64,000 nt of DNA from assembly GCA_022453515.1 (NCBI GenBank), contig JAJNNY010000082.1:62001-126000 (forward strand). The letters run 5' to 3'. Under the pieces are notes generated by a model. It saw only the letters and a list, made by a program, of their open reading frames with translations. It did no database searches and had not been told where the DNA came from. Made by a program: the position numbers and the translations under genes. This DNA is from Astrocystis sublimbata (taxonomy: Eukaryota > Ascomycota > Sordariomycetes > Xylariales > Xylariaceae). This document shows, one piece after another, positions 35,158-46,641 of the stretch. Each line of letters starts with the position of its first letter. The stretch's first letter is position 1.

Positions 35158-36918
35158 CGTGCACAGGTGTGTCGGGTGGGGATCTGGCACAGAATGTACA
35201 GACCTTGGCGCCAACAGCAGGCTGGAGGTTGGTTGACGCTGTTCCCACGACACAAAAGACGAGATGAGACGAAGGAGGTATGAGTTACTGATGCATCTGC
35301 ATAGTAAGAAGCCTTCAGGTGGCGAGTAGAACTAACGAACCCACTGGGAACTCAGGGTGTTGGCCGTCTGGTCACAACAAGAAAGGAGCAGAAAAAGAAG
35401 CAAGAGTGGGAAAACTGATAGATTACAGTGAACAAGTAAACAGTGTGGGTGAACGAGACCTGAAAACGATCAGCGTGGATGGCAAAGTCTTAGACCTCTC
35501 TTGTCTCTCAGCAGCAGCAGCAATTGGCGTCTGGTTCCCTTGCCTTTGAGTACGAGGGATGCATGTACTTAGGTAGATCCTTACATGATCAGGTACGAGG
35601 TACCTAAGACAAGCTCGCTCGGCCAAGGCATCTCCTTAGGTAGGTGCCCTCTGGAGTCGCTGGACCTACCAGATGCACAGGCAACAACGGATCCAGCTTA
35701 GGTACTTACTACCTATACCTAGGTAGTTGATCTGACCTCGCTGGTGAGCCTGGAGAATTCAGCTAGCGCAGCTGCTAGTTCCCGCTACTACCCAATGTGG
35801 AGGGGTAGCCCTGCTTCACTGGGAGCTGCAACGCGACCCCGGCCCTATCAAGCGCGAACTCACGTGATCTGCTAGAGACGGAAAGGGTAGTGATGGCCTA
35901 TGGGCATCAATGCCATAGCTCAATTAAACCCCCGTCGTGCCCCGCCAGTGGCCAGCTTCTGGCACCTAGATACCTGTAAGTACCTAAGGTATCTACTTTA
36001 GGTAATGTAGGTATCAGCTAGGGACAGGTAGGTACTCTCGGGATGATCTGCAACCTCTTTACTCCATGCCGGTGGCCAGTGACGCCACTACAGGCCCCTT
36101 CAGGCCAGCCCAGGCAGAACCAGGCCTGCAGGTGGTCTTCCAGGGGCGAAAACGTTACACATACGCAAGGCACGTCCAGCCGCACCTGCGCAGTGAATGT
36201 GAAAAGTGACGGGGGACGGCCCGGGGGTTTCCATGATGTTGCCCGTGGCGCGCTGCCCAGCTAGCTTCATGCATGCTTTCTTTGCACTACCTACCTACCT
36301 ACCTGGTAGGTAAATTTGCCACAATAAAGCCTGCCTCAGCTGCCTACGCATAGGTTCCTACTAGGGCACATACCTTACTTCACTTCAGGTTTTGAGGTAT
36401 CTCGGGGCTCCCTACGTAGAGTTCTTACTTCAAGTAGGCCGGTAAGTGCTTGCCTGCTTATGCTTACCTACTTACCTCTCGCCTCTCAAGATAAGTCCTC
36501 CAAGAAGACAGCTAGGTGGCCGACCACCCCCAGACTTCGGGCCAGAATTGGTACCAGCTTCGCAGATCCGACCTGGCCCTTCGATCACGCAACTCATAGT
36601 AACTGCATGCTGAGCATCGATTCCTCCACGGGTCTGGTTTCTGGTTTGTCTGCCTGCGCGAGGCTGGCTTCTCTCGTGAACAGTACACACACACTCCCTG
36701 CCCTTGTTGTACTCTTCGCCTCTTTCTATCCACATCCAATATATGAATGAGGTAGGTATACTGGACACTTTATTGCGCAGGTCAAAGACGGGCTCACCAC
36801 AACCCAGAGGCCAGTGACCCGCTCAGGCACGCCTCCGTCATTTGCATGTGTTTTGAAGACCTGCATCTTGACATTTCACCCTCTCTCCATTGGCCATTGC
36901 ACTCGGTCGTCGCCAGCC
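35158..36918. promoter_or_regulatory. Bidirectional intergenic region between RAD16 and RAD7
   Basis: This 1.76 kb separates the start codons of two divergent genes whose yeast products form one complex, so it must hold both promoters. Visible content: several TACCTAGGTA-type palindromes (about 35570-35730, 35960-36035, 36289-36312) and a pyrimidine-rich zone before RAD7. No coding signal and no specific damage-response box that I can name with confidence. The part from 36497 onwards is also present in the right arm of the palindrome. Confidence 0.6.
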
Positions 36919-38917
36919 ATGTACGCCAACCCCCCCCCCCCCCCCCCCTACCCGGCTTCTGTGTTCCCTTATTCATGAGGCTTACCACGTACTCAGGAGC
37001 AACCACAATCTCAACCAAGGCCAGCATGGGCGGTCTATACGGGGGCCACAGTCAGCCTTGACCGATTTTCTAGCCTCGCAGAATATATCTGCTTCCCGTA
37101 TCCGAGCTGAGGCCCAGGCTCGTCGTGCGTCGGCCACGGCTGACCAGGCTTTGACAGCATCGGCCACGGGAACATCCCAACCTTCTGCAAATCCTCAGGA
37201 CGAGTATGATGAGGGTGTATCGTTCATGTCGGCTGCTGCTGCTGCTCGTCACGCAAGAGCCCAGAAGCGCAAGAAACAGGATGAAGCAATCGAAAAGATA
37301 AAAAAATCAAGAGCATACAAGAGGCGAAAGCGTGCTCACTCAGAATCCGACGATGACCTTGCCCTTGCCCTCTTGGACGAGAAAACGACACCGCTGCCTG
37401 GCCAAATGAGCAACTGCGAGATCTGCGGCAAACGCTTCACCGTCACCCCGTATTCACGCTCCGGGCCCGAAGGAGGTCTGGTTTGCAGCCCCTGCGGCCG
37501 CAAGCTCTCAAAGGATGAGGATGCAAACAAGAAGGCAAACAAGAAGAGGGAGGTCGTGCCGAAGAGCGGCGCGGCTAGACGCAAGATCCAGAGCCGCATT
37601 CTGGACGGCACTTACACTGTTGGGGCCAAAAACCTAATGACACTTTGCATTGAGACCCTAGCGAGCAACATTCATCTGGCTGACGACCTAGGCGATCTGC
37701 CCCCTCCCGTCATAGATCGCATCGCAAGGCTTCTTTCCAAATCTCGTCTTCTTGACTCGCGCACCCTCGACCTCTTTCTCCAGCCACATCACGACACCAT
37801 CAAGGTCTACGACGCTGCAAAGCTCAAATCAGACGACTTCATCAAGATCTTTCAGTCGGTTCCACAGCTCAAGAAGCTGAAACTACGCAATGCAATTCAG
37901 TTTACGGATACAGTCATGCAGTACCTCGCTTCTAGGAATCTGGCTCTTGAGAGCATCTATGTTCACGGAGCAAATCTTTTGGGCGAGGACGTGTGGTTGG
38001 CTTACTTGACGAAGAAAGGTACACATCTGAGGAGCCTGCAGATATACTACACCGATAGGCATTTCGGTGACGCAGCCGTTGGCCTTTTACCAGGCGTGTG
38101 CCCCAATCTTACCCGTCTCAAAATCTGTCACAACCAACAGCTTTCCGACGAAGGTATTGAAAGCATCGCCAAGCTCAACCGACTTGAGCACTTGAGTTTA
38201 CAGTGCGTCAAGAAGACCAATACCGACCCCTATATCAGTGTGATCCAGAAGGTTGGCTCACAGCTTCAGACATTCTCAATCAAAAAGGTATCCGATGTGG
38301 ATGATCGCTTGCTTGATGCTATACATGAAAACTGCACCATCCTTTCCAAATTACGAATAACTGAAAGCGAGTTCATGACGGATGCTGGTTTTGCCCGACT
38401 CTTTCGAGGCTGGAAGAATAGACCCCTCAAATTCGTTGATTTCCAGAAGTGTCGCTATGTCGACGCATCCAAGCCCCGCACCAATGAACATATGGTTGGT
38501 CTCTGCTCGCAGGGCTTCGAGGCGCTGATGGAGCACTCCGGCGCCGGGCTGCAGTATTTGAACGTGCACGCTTGCCGGCATATTCCTAGAGAGGCTTTTG
38601 AACGAGTTTTTTCCAGTGGAAAGACATATCCCCAACTGCGCGATCTCGAAATCTCCTTTTGCGAGGATGTCAACGATTTTGTTGTAGGCAGCATATTTCG
38701 AAGTTGCCCAAACCTAAGGGAGGTGAACGTTTTCGGGTGTATGAAGGTGAGTTGCAACTCATGGCGTGTTAGGCTGAATTGCATCTAGCTGTAAGGGTAT
38801 GGATCAACTACTAACAAGCTTGATATTTAGGTCAAGGACGTCCGAGTGCCGAGAGGCAAAATATTGGTCGGCGTTCCTAACGCGGTTGGCATGCGGATTG
38901 AAGGTGTGGACGACTAA
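36919..38917 (+). CDS. RAD7: RAD7: leucine-rich-repeat damage-recognition partner of RAD16
   Basis: Model: 36919-36920, 36997-38746 and 38831-38917; 612 residues. The first intron (36921-36996; GTACGC donor, CTTAC branch, CTCAG acceptor) would split the start codon as AT/G and give MSNHNLNQGQHGRSIRGPQSALTDFL. RGPxSALTxFL is the hallmark N-terminus of the Rad7 family. A putative zinc site (CEICGKRF, then CSPCGRKL) lies near residue 140-165. It is followed by LRR-type repeats to the end (for example LKLRNAIQFTDTVMQYLAS, LTRLKICHNQQLSDEGI). The second intron has a CTAAC branch. Yeast Rad7 binds Rad16 and a cullin/elongin-type E3. Start-codon splitting is inferred; an unspliced N-terminus would depend on the length of a 19-C run. 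Confidence 0.9.
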
Positions 38918-40921
38918 AGCGGGCAGGACCTCGGGAAGTTACCCTGGAATTCCCTGATTACGCGTGATTATTTCCACTACAATGTATAATAGGTTTGGCG
39001 CTGCGGTCTTGTCCAACACTGCCCATAGTGCTCAAGACAGCATGGCGCTGGAGAGCTAGGGTTGAGTAGTGTGCAGCTCACATTTCTGCGAATTTTGAGC
39101 GATGTTGATTGATAGGTGTCTGTGAGATAGGGTCACTGCTGGGGAGTGTTCTGCACGTGTTAGCGCGCTTAAGCCACTATCTAGGAATTAATGGACATCT
39201 GGGCCAACCGAGTAATAAGAGGAGTATATAGAGAGCAGTGTGTATATTACTTGCTAGTCTCCAAAATAGAGTACCATCTTACAAACCTCCCTGACCTTGT
39301 TCACATCAAAGCATCGACATCTAAATATCAAGCAAAGAAAAGCCGTCCAGCGGGATAGTCACAGAACACATATTCACCAAGCTAAAACCTAAAGGGCACC
39401 CGGTTTGGGAAACACAACCTATTTATACCTCCTTGAGTACTTACATACCTACCTACCTAGGTAGGTAGATATAGATGTACAAGCAACACAAGTGATAGTG
39501 GAATCAGGTCAGCTCTGGTATATTTCTCTTTGTCTTCCTTCTTTCTTTTCTGTCCCTCTTTTCTCCTTTATCCTCGCGGACTGCTCAAGATATGTCAAAT
39601 TTCGTTCTGGCTGTCTCCGGTCGCTGCTCAAATGACAACTATCTACCTCGAATGTAAGGCTGCTCCTACACGCAACCATGATGCAACATGCTTGGTCAAC
39701 GTCGCTCACGCGGGCCAACTACTGTTGGCGAGTGTGTGATACAACAGACCTGGTGACAGTATAGCATAAAACACAGCAGAGTTGGTAGACTGCCATGGTA
39801 TGAATATCGCGCAGAAGATGGTGAGAGAGCAATGCTCCGTGTCTCGCCGGTCCGAATACGCCGCATGGAAGTTACACCAGAAACAAATCACGAGTACCTC
39901 TTCCTGCAGGTGGCCATTGGATTTCTTCACATTGAGTTAGTTCATTGAGGTTTGGGGGTGAGAACAGCAGCGGGTTTCGCTTCCGACGTACATGTAATTA
40001 CCTCGCAAGCTACACCACACGTCGCGGGCTCTCGGGTTATATTTGGCACAACGGCTGATATGTGATATGCTGTTGCTGTAACGCCTGAACAAAGTGCTCC
40101 GTATTGGTTGCACGCGTCCAGGTTTGGATCGGAATAGCGCAGGTGGCTTTTGCCAGCCTAGCACCGGCCGCAGTCGGGTCCGATCAATCATTACCCTATG
40201 TGATGCTCCGTGTTACCCTATAGATTCCCTGTTCTTACCCAATACTTATCCCAAAACAGCGTCACGAGAAGCTCCTCGTCTGCTTATCCCAAGGGGGTCA
40301 GTCACGATGGCAGAACCGTAGGAATTGAGAGGTAGGAATAGGCCTTGTTCTACCTACTTGAAAACCAATTGTGGACTCGTGGGACTGCCGTCGTCGGACT
40401 CCTTACTATGTAGATTCTCGGCTGCGCCCTTCATGTAATATTATTTGTGGAAACCTTGCCGTCCCCGACAACAAACTTTAATTTCGATGTCGACACATCA
40501 GGCTTGACACTCAATGTCGTGTAAAAAGCCTTTGCACATGCCACTGCAGAGCAAAGTAGTTTTATAAGAACTTCTCCTCTCTGTCGACGCATTCATATAA
40601 CCTCGTTGAGTCTTCTCGTGTCATTCCCAACGGCCACATTTTTACTGCATCTCCCTCAGACGTAAAAGCTGGTTGATGATTGGTCTCTATCGTTACTTGA
40701 CAATATAAAATTCACCTAGAGATTCCCAGGACATATCATCGGAAACGCCATACCAAACCGAAATAAATGCGCATTGATACTGATTAGGCGTATCTCTACA
40801 ACACTCCCAAGCACTTATTCCCCGAGGTTCTATAGTCGCAGGTACTCACAGCATCAAATTATAGCAAGAACTTAACCTCCTGTATCTTATCTACCCCAGC
40901 CACTTATATACGATCTTCACC
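38918..40921. other. Intergenic region between RAD7 and serine dehydratase
   Basis: 2 kb without a recognised gene. ORFs up to 84 codons lack motifs. A TACCTACCTACCTAGGTAGGTA palindrome-like cluster lies at 39444-39470. The final 200 bp before the dehydratase may be its promoter. Confidence 0.5.
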
Positions 40922-42172
40922 ATGGGTTCCTATATCTCTGATCCTCCGCATCCCCAACTATACCTCGAGACGCCCTGCATCCCATCTCCCGAGCTCTCGC
41001 GGATAGCAGGGTGCAACATCTACCTTAAGCTTGAGAACCTGCAGCCATCTGGCTCCTTCAAGTCGCGCGGTATCGGCCATCTCATGTCCCAAGCCTTCTT
41101 GAAATCAGGGTCCTCCTTGCTAGGATCGCAGCCCCATTTCTACTGCAGCAGCGGCGGCAATGCCGGGCTCGCGTGCGCCGAGGCGGCGCGCACGCTGCGG
41201 CAGCCGTGTGATGTCTTCGTCACGAGCCTCACGCCCTCGCACGTCGTCTCCAAGCTCACCACGCTGGGTGCTACGGCGCACCGCGTGGGGAACAGTTGGC
41301 CCGAGGCCGATGCAGCTTGTCGCGAGGCCATGAAGGCCAGTCCCTGCGGCGTCTATGTCCCACCGTTCGACCACCCTCTCCTCTGGGAGGGACATGCGAC
41401 GCTCGTCGACGAGCTCGCTACTCTCGAAAAGAAGGGACTGCTTCTGGGGAGTGGGTCATTTGACGCGATCGTGTGCAATGTCGGCGGCGGGGGTCTGCTA
41501 AACGGCGTGATGGAGGGCATAGAGAGGAACTACGGCATCTCTCGCGGACTCGGACGACGACCTGTCGTGCTGGCCCTCGAGGTAACTTAAATCTAACTCC
41601 CCGTATAACTGATAACCCGGCTAATTCAGCTTCTGTTGTTAGACGGAGGGGACGGACTCATTAGCAGCGAGCATTAAGGCCCGCGAGCACGTCACGATAC
41701 CCGCGATCACGAGCATCGCAACGAGCCTGGGAGCGCCACGCGTTTCAGAAATGACGTATCAATGGGCGCAGAACTGCGGTGCGACATTCTTTACATCGCA
41801 CGCACACGCACCAGGCGAGAAGATGTCCCTATTACCGCCCCTGCGCACGTCGGAGGAATCAGGGGCGGCGAGCGCACGCGGCTTGTAAGCGCCGTCGTCT
41901 CTGATGCGGAAGCGGTGTCCGCGTGTGTAAAGTTCCTTGATGATGCCCGGATGCTGGTCGAGATCGCCTGTGGGGCGACGATATCGAGCGCTTATAAAGC
42001 GAAGAGCCTCCTGCGGCCTGCGCTCGCGCCCAATTTGGATAATGAAAGCTGGGCCAAATTGAATGTTGTGCTGGTGGTTTGTGGCGGGTCAAATATATCC
42101 ACAGACATGCTGGCAGTATATCGAGCCCAGTTTCAAGGGTCGCACATGGAGGATCTTTCAGTCGTTTGCTAA
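40922..42172 (+). CDS. PLP-dependent L-serine/threonine dehydratase family, with unresolved frame break
   Basis: Exon 1 is 40922-41581 and exon 2 starts at 41643; the intron has a GTAACT donor and TTAG acceptor. The fold-type II signature SGSFKSRG places the PLP lysine at Lys47. SSGGNAGLA binds the substrate carboxylate, and VGGGGLLNG is the phosphate-binding glycine loop. The C-terminal part (VSDAEAVSACVKFLDDARMLVEIACGA, then VVCGGSN) is in a different frame from VSEMTYQWAQNCGATFF. The shift occurs between about 41779 and 41880. A 41-bp intron (41779-41819) would join the frames and give 382 residues but is unusually short, so an old frameshift or an error is possible. Yeast Cha1 and liver SDH of this family deaminate L-Ser/L-Thr to keto acids. 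Confidence 0.75.
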
Positions 42173-42459
42173 AAACTTCCAACGCCGTCTAATAGTATGG
42201 CACGTAAAGCTAAGCACCTCGGGTTGTGGCATGGGAAATTCAAAATCCAGGAAGACATACGAGAGCTAAATTTGGTAGCATTAACAGAGACAGTGGCTGT
42301 ATTTGTCATGCAAGATACCCAACAGAGCTTCGTTCATGTTGAACCAACGGACACTATAACTCTGGGATGTTTTTTGACCAACGTATGTGTATTTCTGCTG
42401 TGCTTCTCGGTCACTGTGGACATTCAGTTGAGCTACGCACATCCTTCAACCTCTGCTCC

Positions 42460-44293
42460 TCAAAGCATCTGTCGCCTATACGCCCAATAACCCTCTCTGA
42501 TGCGATCCCACTTCTCGCCAAGTCGGCGCAAGCACAGGTCGGCCTTATCCTTCTCCCCAGCCTCCTTGTAGATATCGGCTAGTAAGTCTAATGCATGGGA
42601 GCTGCGAACCTCTTCCTTCTCGTCACCATCTCCCAAATGCACAGCGAATGTCTCTGCGAACTCGCGCACAGTGCCTAGCGGTCGTCCTCCTTTGACAAGC
42701 ACACCACGGAGGTAGTTCCAAGGACTCTGGTTCTGAGGCGCGAGGTTTATCTTCTCTTGACTGTATAATATTTCACGATCGATAATGTCTGCCGGGACTT
42801 GGGGGTCGTACTCTGTGCTGTGTGAATCTGGCGTGCTTTGTCCGGGGTTGCCGAACACCAAGAAGAAACGATGCGACCATGCTGAATTGTTCCGGACATC
42901 TGTACTGATCATCAACTCGACATAACGCATTTCGTCATCCGAGTCCCATAGTCTCAGCTTCCGCACAAAGTATTGTCGGTAACCCCACACATGGTAGTTC
43001 TTGGTGTCTCTCTCTAGGATATCCCTGAGGAAGTTATGCTCGCTGCGAGCGAATGCTTCGAGCGCACCCTCGTCAGATTGTAGTGTATTGAAATGGACAT
43101 CCAGTAGTAGTTGCCGCTGGTGCCATATCTGAAAGTTTTTCAAGTGTTCAAGTGACAACTCATTCAACCATTCCAGTTCATCGGCGATGGGAATGCCCAG
43201 CACCTTGACAATATCGAATCGATAAAGCCAGACGGTGTAGTGCGCTGGATTCATGTCAATGATATGTTCGGTAAGTCGCAAACAGCGCGGTGTATGCTCC
43301 TTGACTGCCATGACAGCACGCAGGTAGCCCATTGCTGCTATGTCGTTAGCTTCCGCACCCTTGAAGCGATGTGTGACCTTGAGAGCTAGGTATTTGGGCC
43401 ATTCGTACCCTCTGCGTAATCCTCGGCGTACGCAATGGCCGCCAATGCGCCTTCGGGCTCGTCCTGTGGTATGGGCACCACGTCGTCCCATTCTGGGTCA
43501 TTTTCGTAGGCATTTGATTTGACGCCATACAGCTGGTTCCGAAGGACGGCCATCTCTTGGCGCCGATCCTTCTCGCCCTTCAGCTCTTCTTCAGTCGGCG
43601 TCGGTTCTTCTTCGGTGGCTGGGTCCCAGTCTCTCGGGCGCCGAAAGGAGGAACACGCGAACTCAAGTTCCCTGATTCTCGATAATTTGCGCTCGCGAAC
43701 GGCGTACTCTTCGGGCGTATAATCACCAATGTCGCGTCCGTTCTTGTCGTTGCCCCACTGACCGTCTCGCGGTCTCGGGCCGCTACGCAGCGGAACGTTG
43801 GCCTCGCTCAGCTGCTTCCACAGCTCGCGCTGGCCCTTCTTGGAGAGCTGATCGATTTGGCCGGAGTTTCTAACGAACTCGAGGTTCAGGTAGGTTCGTC
43901 TATCGGCCTGGCTGAGGCTGGCGAAGCCCTGTTCTTCGACTGTCCTGTGTATGGGATTCCAGGCCCAGTACTGTTCCCAGGCGATCTCGCGAACAGTCTG
44001 TGGCTTCTTCGGTGGCTGTGGTTTGGGCTCCTGCTGCTTCGGCTTAGCTGCTACACGAGACATTCGTCAGTAGGTTGCACCGATCTTGTCGGATGTTGCC
44101 TGCCACGCCATCCCCCCTCGCCGTATTCGTATCACTTGGATACAGAGGCCTGGAATGCGAGCCGCGACTGTTCGAGACACGGGCCGTCCCTCGATCGACG
44201 GGCAAGGGGGTGCGCATGTAGGGAAGAAGATTTGACTGACTCACGTTCGGCTTCTTTTGCCTTTGAGTTGCCACCTTTGATTTTGGCGGGCAT
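42460..44293 (-). CDS. RAM2: Protein farnesyltransferase/geranylgeranyltransferase-I alpha subunit
   Basis: Complement of 44245-44293, 43409-44050 and 42460-43334; 521 residues. Introns are 44051-44244 (194 bp) and 43335-43408 (74 bp); phases match. The PPTA alpha-helical repeats are clear: NPAHYTVWLYR, NFQIWHQRQLLLD, NYHVWGYRQYF, NNSAWSHRFFL and NQSPWNYLRG. The fungal linker NDPEWDDVVPIPQDEPEG and YAEAMGYLRAVMA precede them. The protein heterodimerises with Ram1 or Cdc43 to prenylate CAAX proteins such as Ras and Rho. The N-terminal ~200 residues (charged, with AWEQYWAWNP and RRPRDWDPATEEEPT) make it much longer than the yeast and animal proteins. I do not recognise that extension, and it could contain a misjoined exon. 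It lies ~0.7 kb downstream of ERG12 on the same strand. Confidence 0.9.
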
Positions 44294-44990
44294 TGCTGCG
44301 GGTGGCCGAACAGCAGAGGTGAAGTTGTGGAATGCGCGGTATCCGTACTGACTGCCGCCGTGACGGGCGATGGTGGATTGGGGACGCTGCGGGCACGGGC
44401 GGGTTGGGCGGGGGGTGGTGGGGGACAGGCACATAGGAAGTATCCATGGATGTACCTGTCTAGGTGCTACATGTAGGTCTGCTCTCTACGGAAGGCGCCT
44501 ATAGGTACATATACCTTAGGTAGGTATGTACATACATTCAAGTTGTATGCTTATTCCAGGTCTGACATGACGGCACACTTCGAGGTTCTCAGTTGACAGG
44601 CACAATTGCCCTATCCATCACATTGACATGCTTGCTCGTACACGATGCATTTGCAAAATCTTATTATGTTATGATATTGCGCCGTAGGTATCTTTGCTGT
44701 AGCTGAGACAGCCTCCTCGAATCCAGACAAAACGCCCTCTTGATGCCCTGTGGGGCAGGTAAACTGTACTCCGAGTATGCATATGGCGACACCCTGTGCC
44801 ATGGGACCCTGCAAATATTGTACAATACGAATACGACCCGCAGCTTCGGAAGATGCCGCCCGACGCCGTGCTTGGTGGATGACGAACCTGCTTGAAAGTT
44901 CGTTCGAACATCCATGGGAAAAGGATATGAGGGGGAAAAAGGAGTTAGGAACAGGCAGAGCAAAAAACAATATACTTGTCTCCGCCGTCG
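44294..44990. other. Intergenic region between ERG12 and RAM2
   Basis: 3' flank of ERG12 and promoter of RAM2 (both minus). It contains TACCTTAGGTAGGTATGTA near 44510-44530. An ORF of 136 codons (44611-45021) overlaps the end of ERG12 and has no motif. Confidence 0.55.
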
Positions 44991-46641
44991 TTACCGGCTT
45001 TCTACCCTCCAGAACTTCCATCCCTCTCGTTCACCGGTCCCACCGTGTACCCCAACAAGCTTCTCCACGCCCTCCGTGCCCGGGGCATAGAGGAATTTGT
45101 TCAGGTCAATTTCCATGCCACCGTCATCGTCCTCGTCGGTTCCGTTCTTGAGGACGGCCGGCCATAGAACACCAATTCCATCCCCACCCAGCGTTGTCTT
45201 AAACTGTGCGTAGCCCTCGGCTTCGAGGCGCCCTTGCAGTTCACCCAGGCTATCAGGCGACACGCCAGGCCTCATGAGTGTGATTGAACATCCTCCACCT
45301 CCAGCCCCTGTTAACTTTGTCCATCCCAAGCCCTTGTAATCGATGAGCTCCCGCACACGCTCAAGTCGGGGATGCGAGACACCCAATGATGCAAGTAGGC
45401 CGTGATTGATGGCGATCAATTCGCCCATGCGTCTGAGACTTTCATCCTCTGTGGCGTCAAACGTGTCCTCGTCAATGAGACCCTCGGCGGTCCGTGTCAC
45501 TTTGTCCACTGCGTCAAGAATGCTGCCAACAAGCTTCTGATGCGTATCTTTGAGCTTTTGTACCTTGGCCACTTCGGCTGCTGTTGATTTTGGCGTGCGT
45601 GTGTCGACTAGCAGAAGCGGGAGCTCGGGAAAATCCCACAGTGGTGTCACAACAGGAGGCTTGTCGTAATCCGTTCGCTGGAAGACAACAGCCTTACCCT
45701 GTGTGGCAACAGTGTTATCAACACCAGAAGGATTCCCATGCATGGCCATCTCGGCCACGAAAGCCCAACGGTTGATTCTTTCTATCTGCAAACGTGCTTC
45801 GTCTGATGGCTGATCGGGGTGTGGCCCTGAGAGCGTGCGGATCTGTAGCAGCAGGGCGGCGGACATACAAACAGCAATGGATGCACTGCTTCCCAATCCA
45901 GCACCGATGGGTATCGTAGATCGTAGCGTGTATACACAGCCGTGGAACTTCTGTGACCCCAGCGAGAGGAAAAGGTACAAGAAGCATGCGGCAGAGTTCT
46001 GGTGGATCTTGCGTTCATTGGGGGATTTGTTGAGTGAGACATCGCCAAGGTGTGGTTGGATGGAGGCCAACAGCTCGGTATCGAGACTTGTGACGAGGTC
46101 GTAGTAGTACTTCTTCTTAGACGGATGTGAAAATAGCTCCCATGGCAAATCGTCGATATGCCATGAATGTACTAGGTCAATGTCGGGAAATCTGAGGGTG
46201 ATGGTGCGTCGCGACTTGGACAATGTGGTGACGTGGAGGTAAGAGCGTAGTGAGATGGACGCAGCAATGGCGGCCTACGCAAAACAGGTTGTTAGCCAAC
46301 AACACTCATGCCAAGCTGAGGGCGCACATCTCAGGAAAAAGTGTGGGATTGGGCAAACTACGTACCTTGCCGTGAACCACGGCGTGTTCGCCAAACACGA
46401 TGACTTTGCCAGGGGCAGACACCATGAACGGAGGCATCATGGGAGTCGACTTCCTACGTCGTAAGGGCCCGTCACTTGAACTCGATGACCTACTGCCTCC
46501 GGAGCTACTGGCATTTCCATCTGTTGTTCCGTTCCCATTCGTATGCCCATTCCCGTTCACCCCTCTCTCCTGGTGGAACCCATTGGTGAGATTGGACATT
46601 GCCGAAGACGAGCTGGCGGCGGCCGTTGTAACTAAAGTCAT
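44991..46641 (-). CDS. ERG12: Mevalonate kinase
   Basis: Complement of 46366-46641 and 44991-46274; 519 residues, one 91-bp intron (GTACGT donor, GCTAAC branch, GTAG acceptor) placed after HAVVHGK. GHMP-kinase motifs are present: MVSAPGKVIVFGEHAVVHGK (73-92), PIGAGLGSSAS as the ATP-binding loop (214-224), HGNPSGVDNTV with the catalytic Asp278, and KLTGAGGGGCSITL near the C-terminus. The N-terminal ~70 residues are Ser/Gly/Asn-rich and extend the protein beyond yeast Erg12. The enzyme phosphorylates mevalonate in the cytosol (or peroxisome) on the way to farnesyl diphosphate, ergosterol and prenyl groups. It is the upstream neighbour of RAM2, which uses the pathway product. Confidence 0.96.

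Noticed and set aside
41859..41890. Strong-looking GTAAGC donor in the dehydratase (near 41884)
   Set aside because: Using it would remove the conserved VSDAEA to IACGA block that follows, so it is probably not a splice site.
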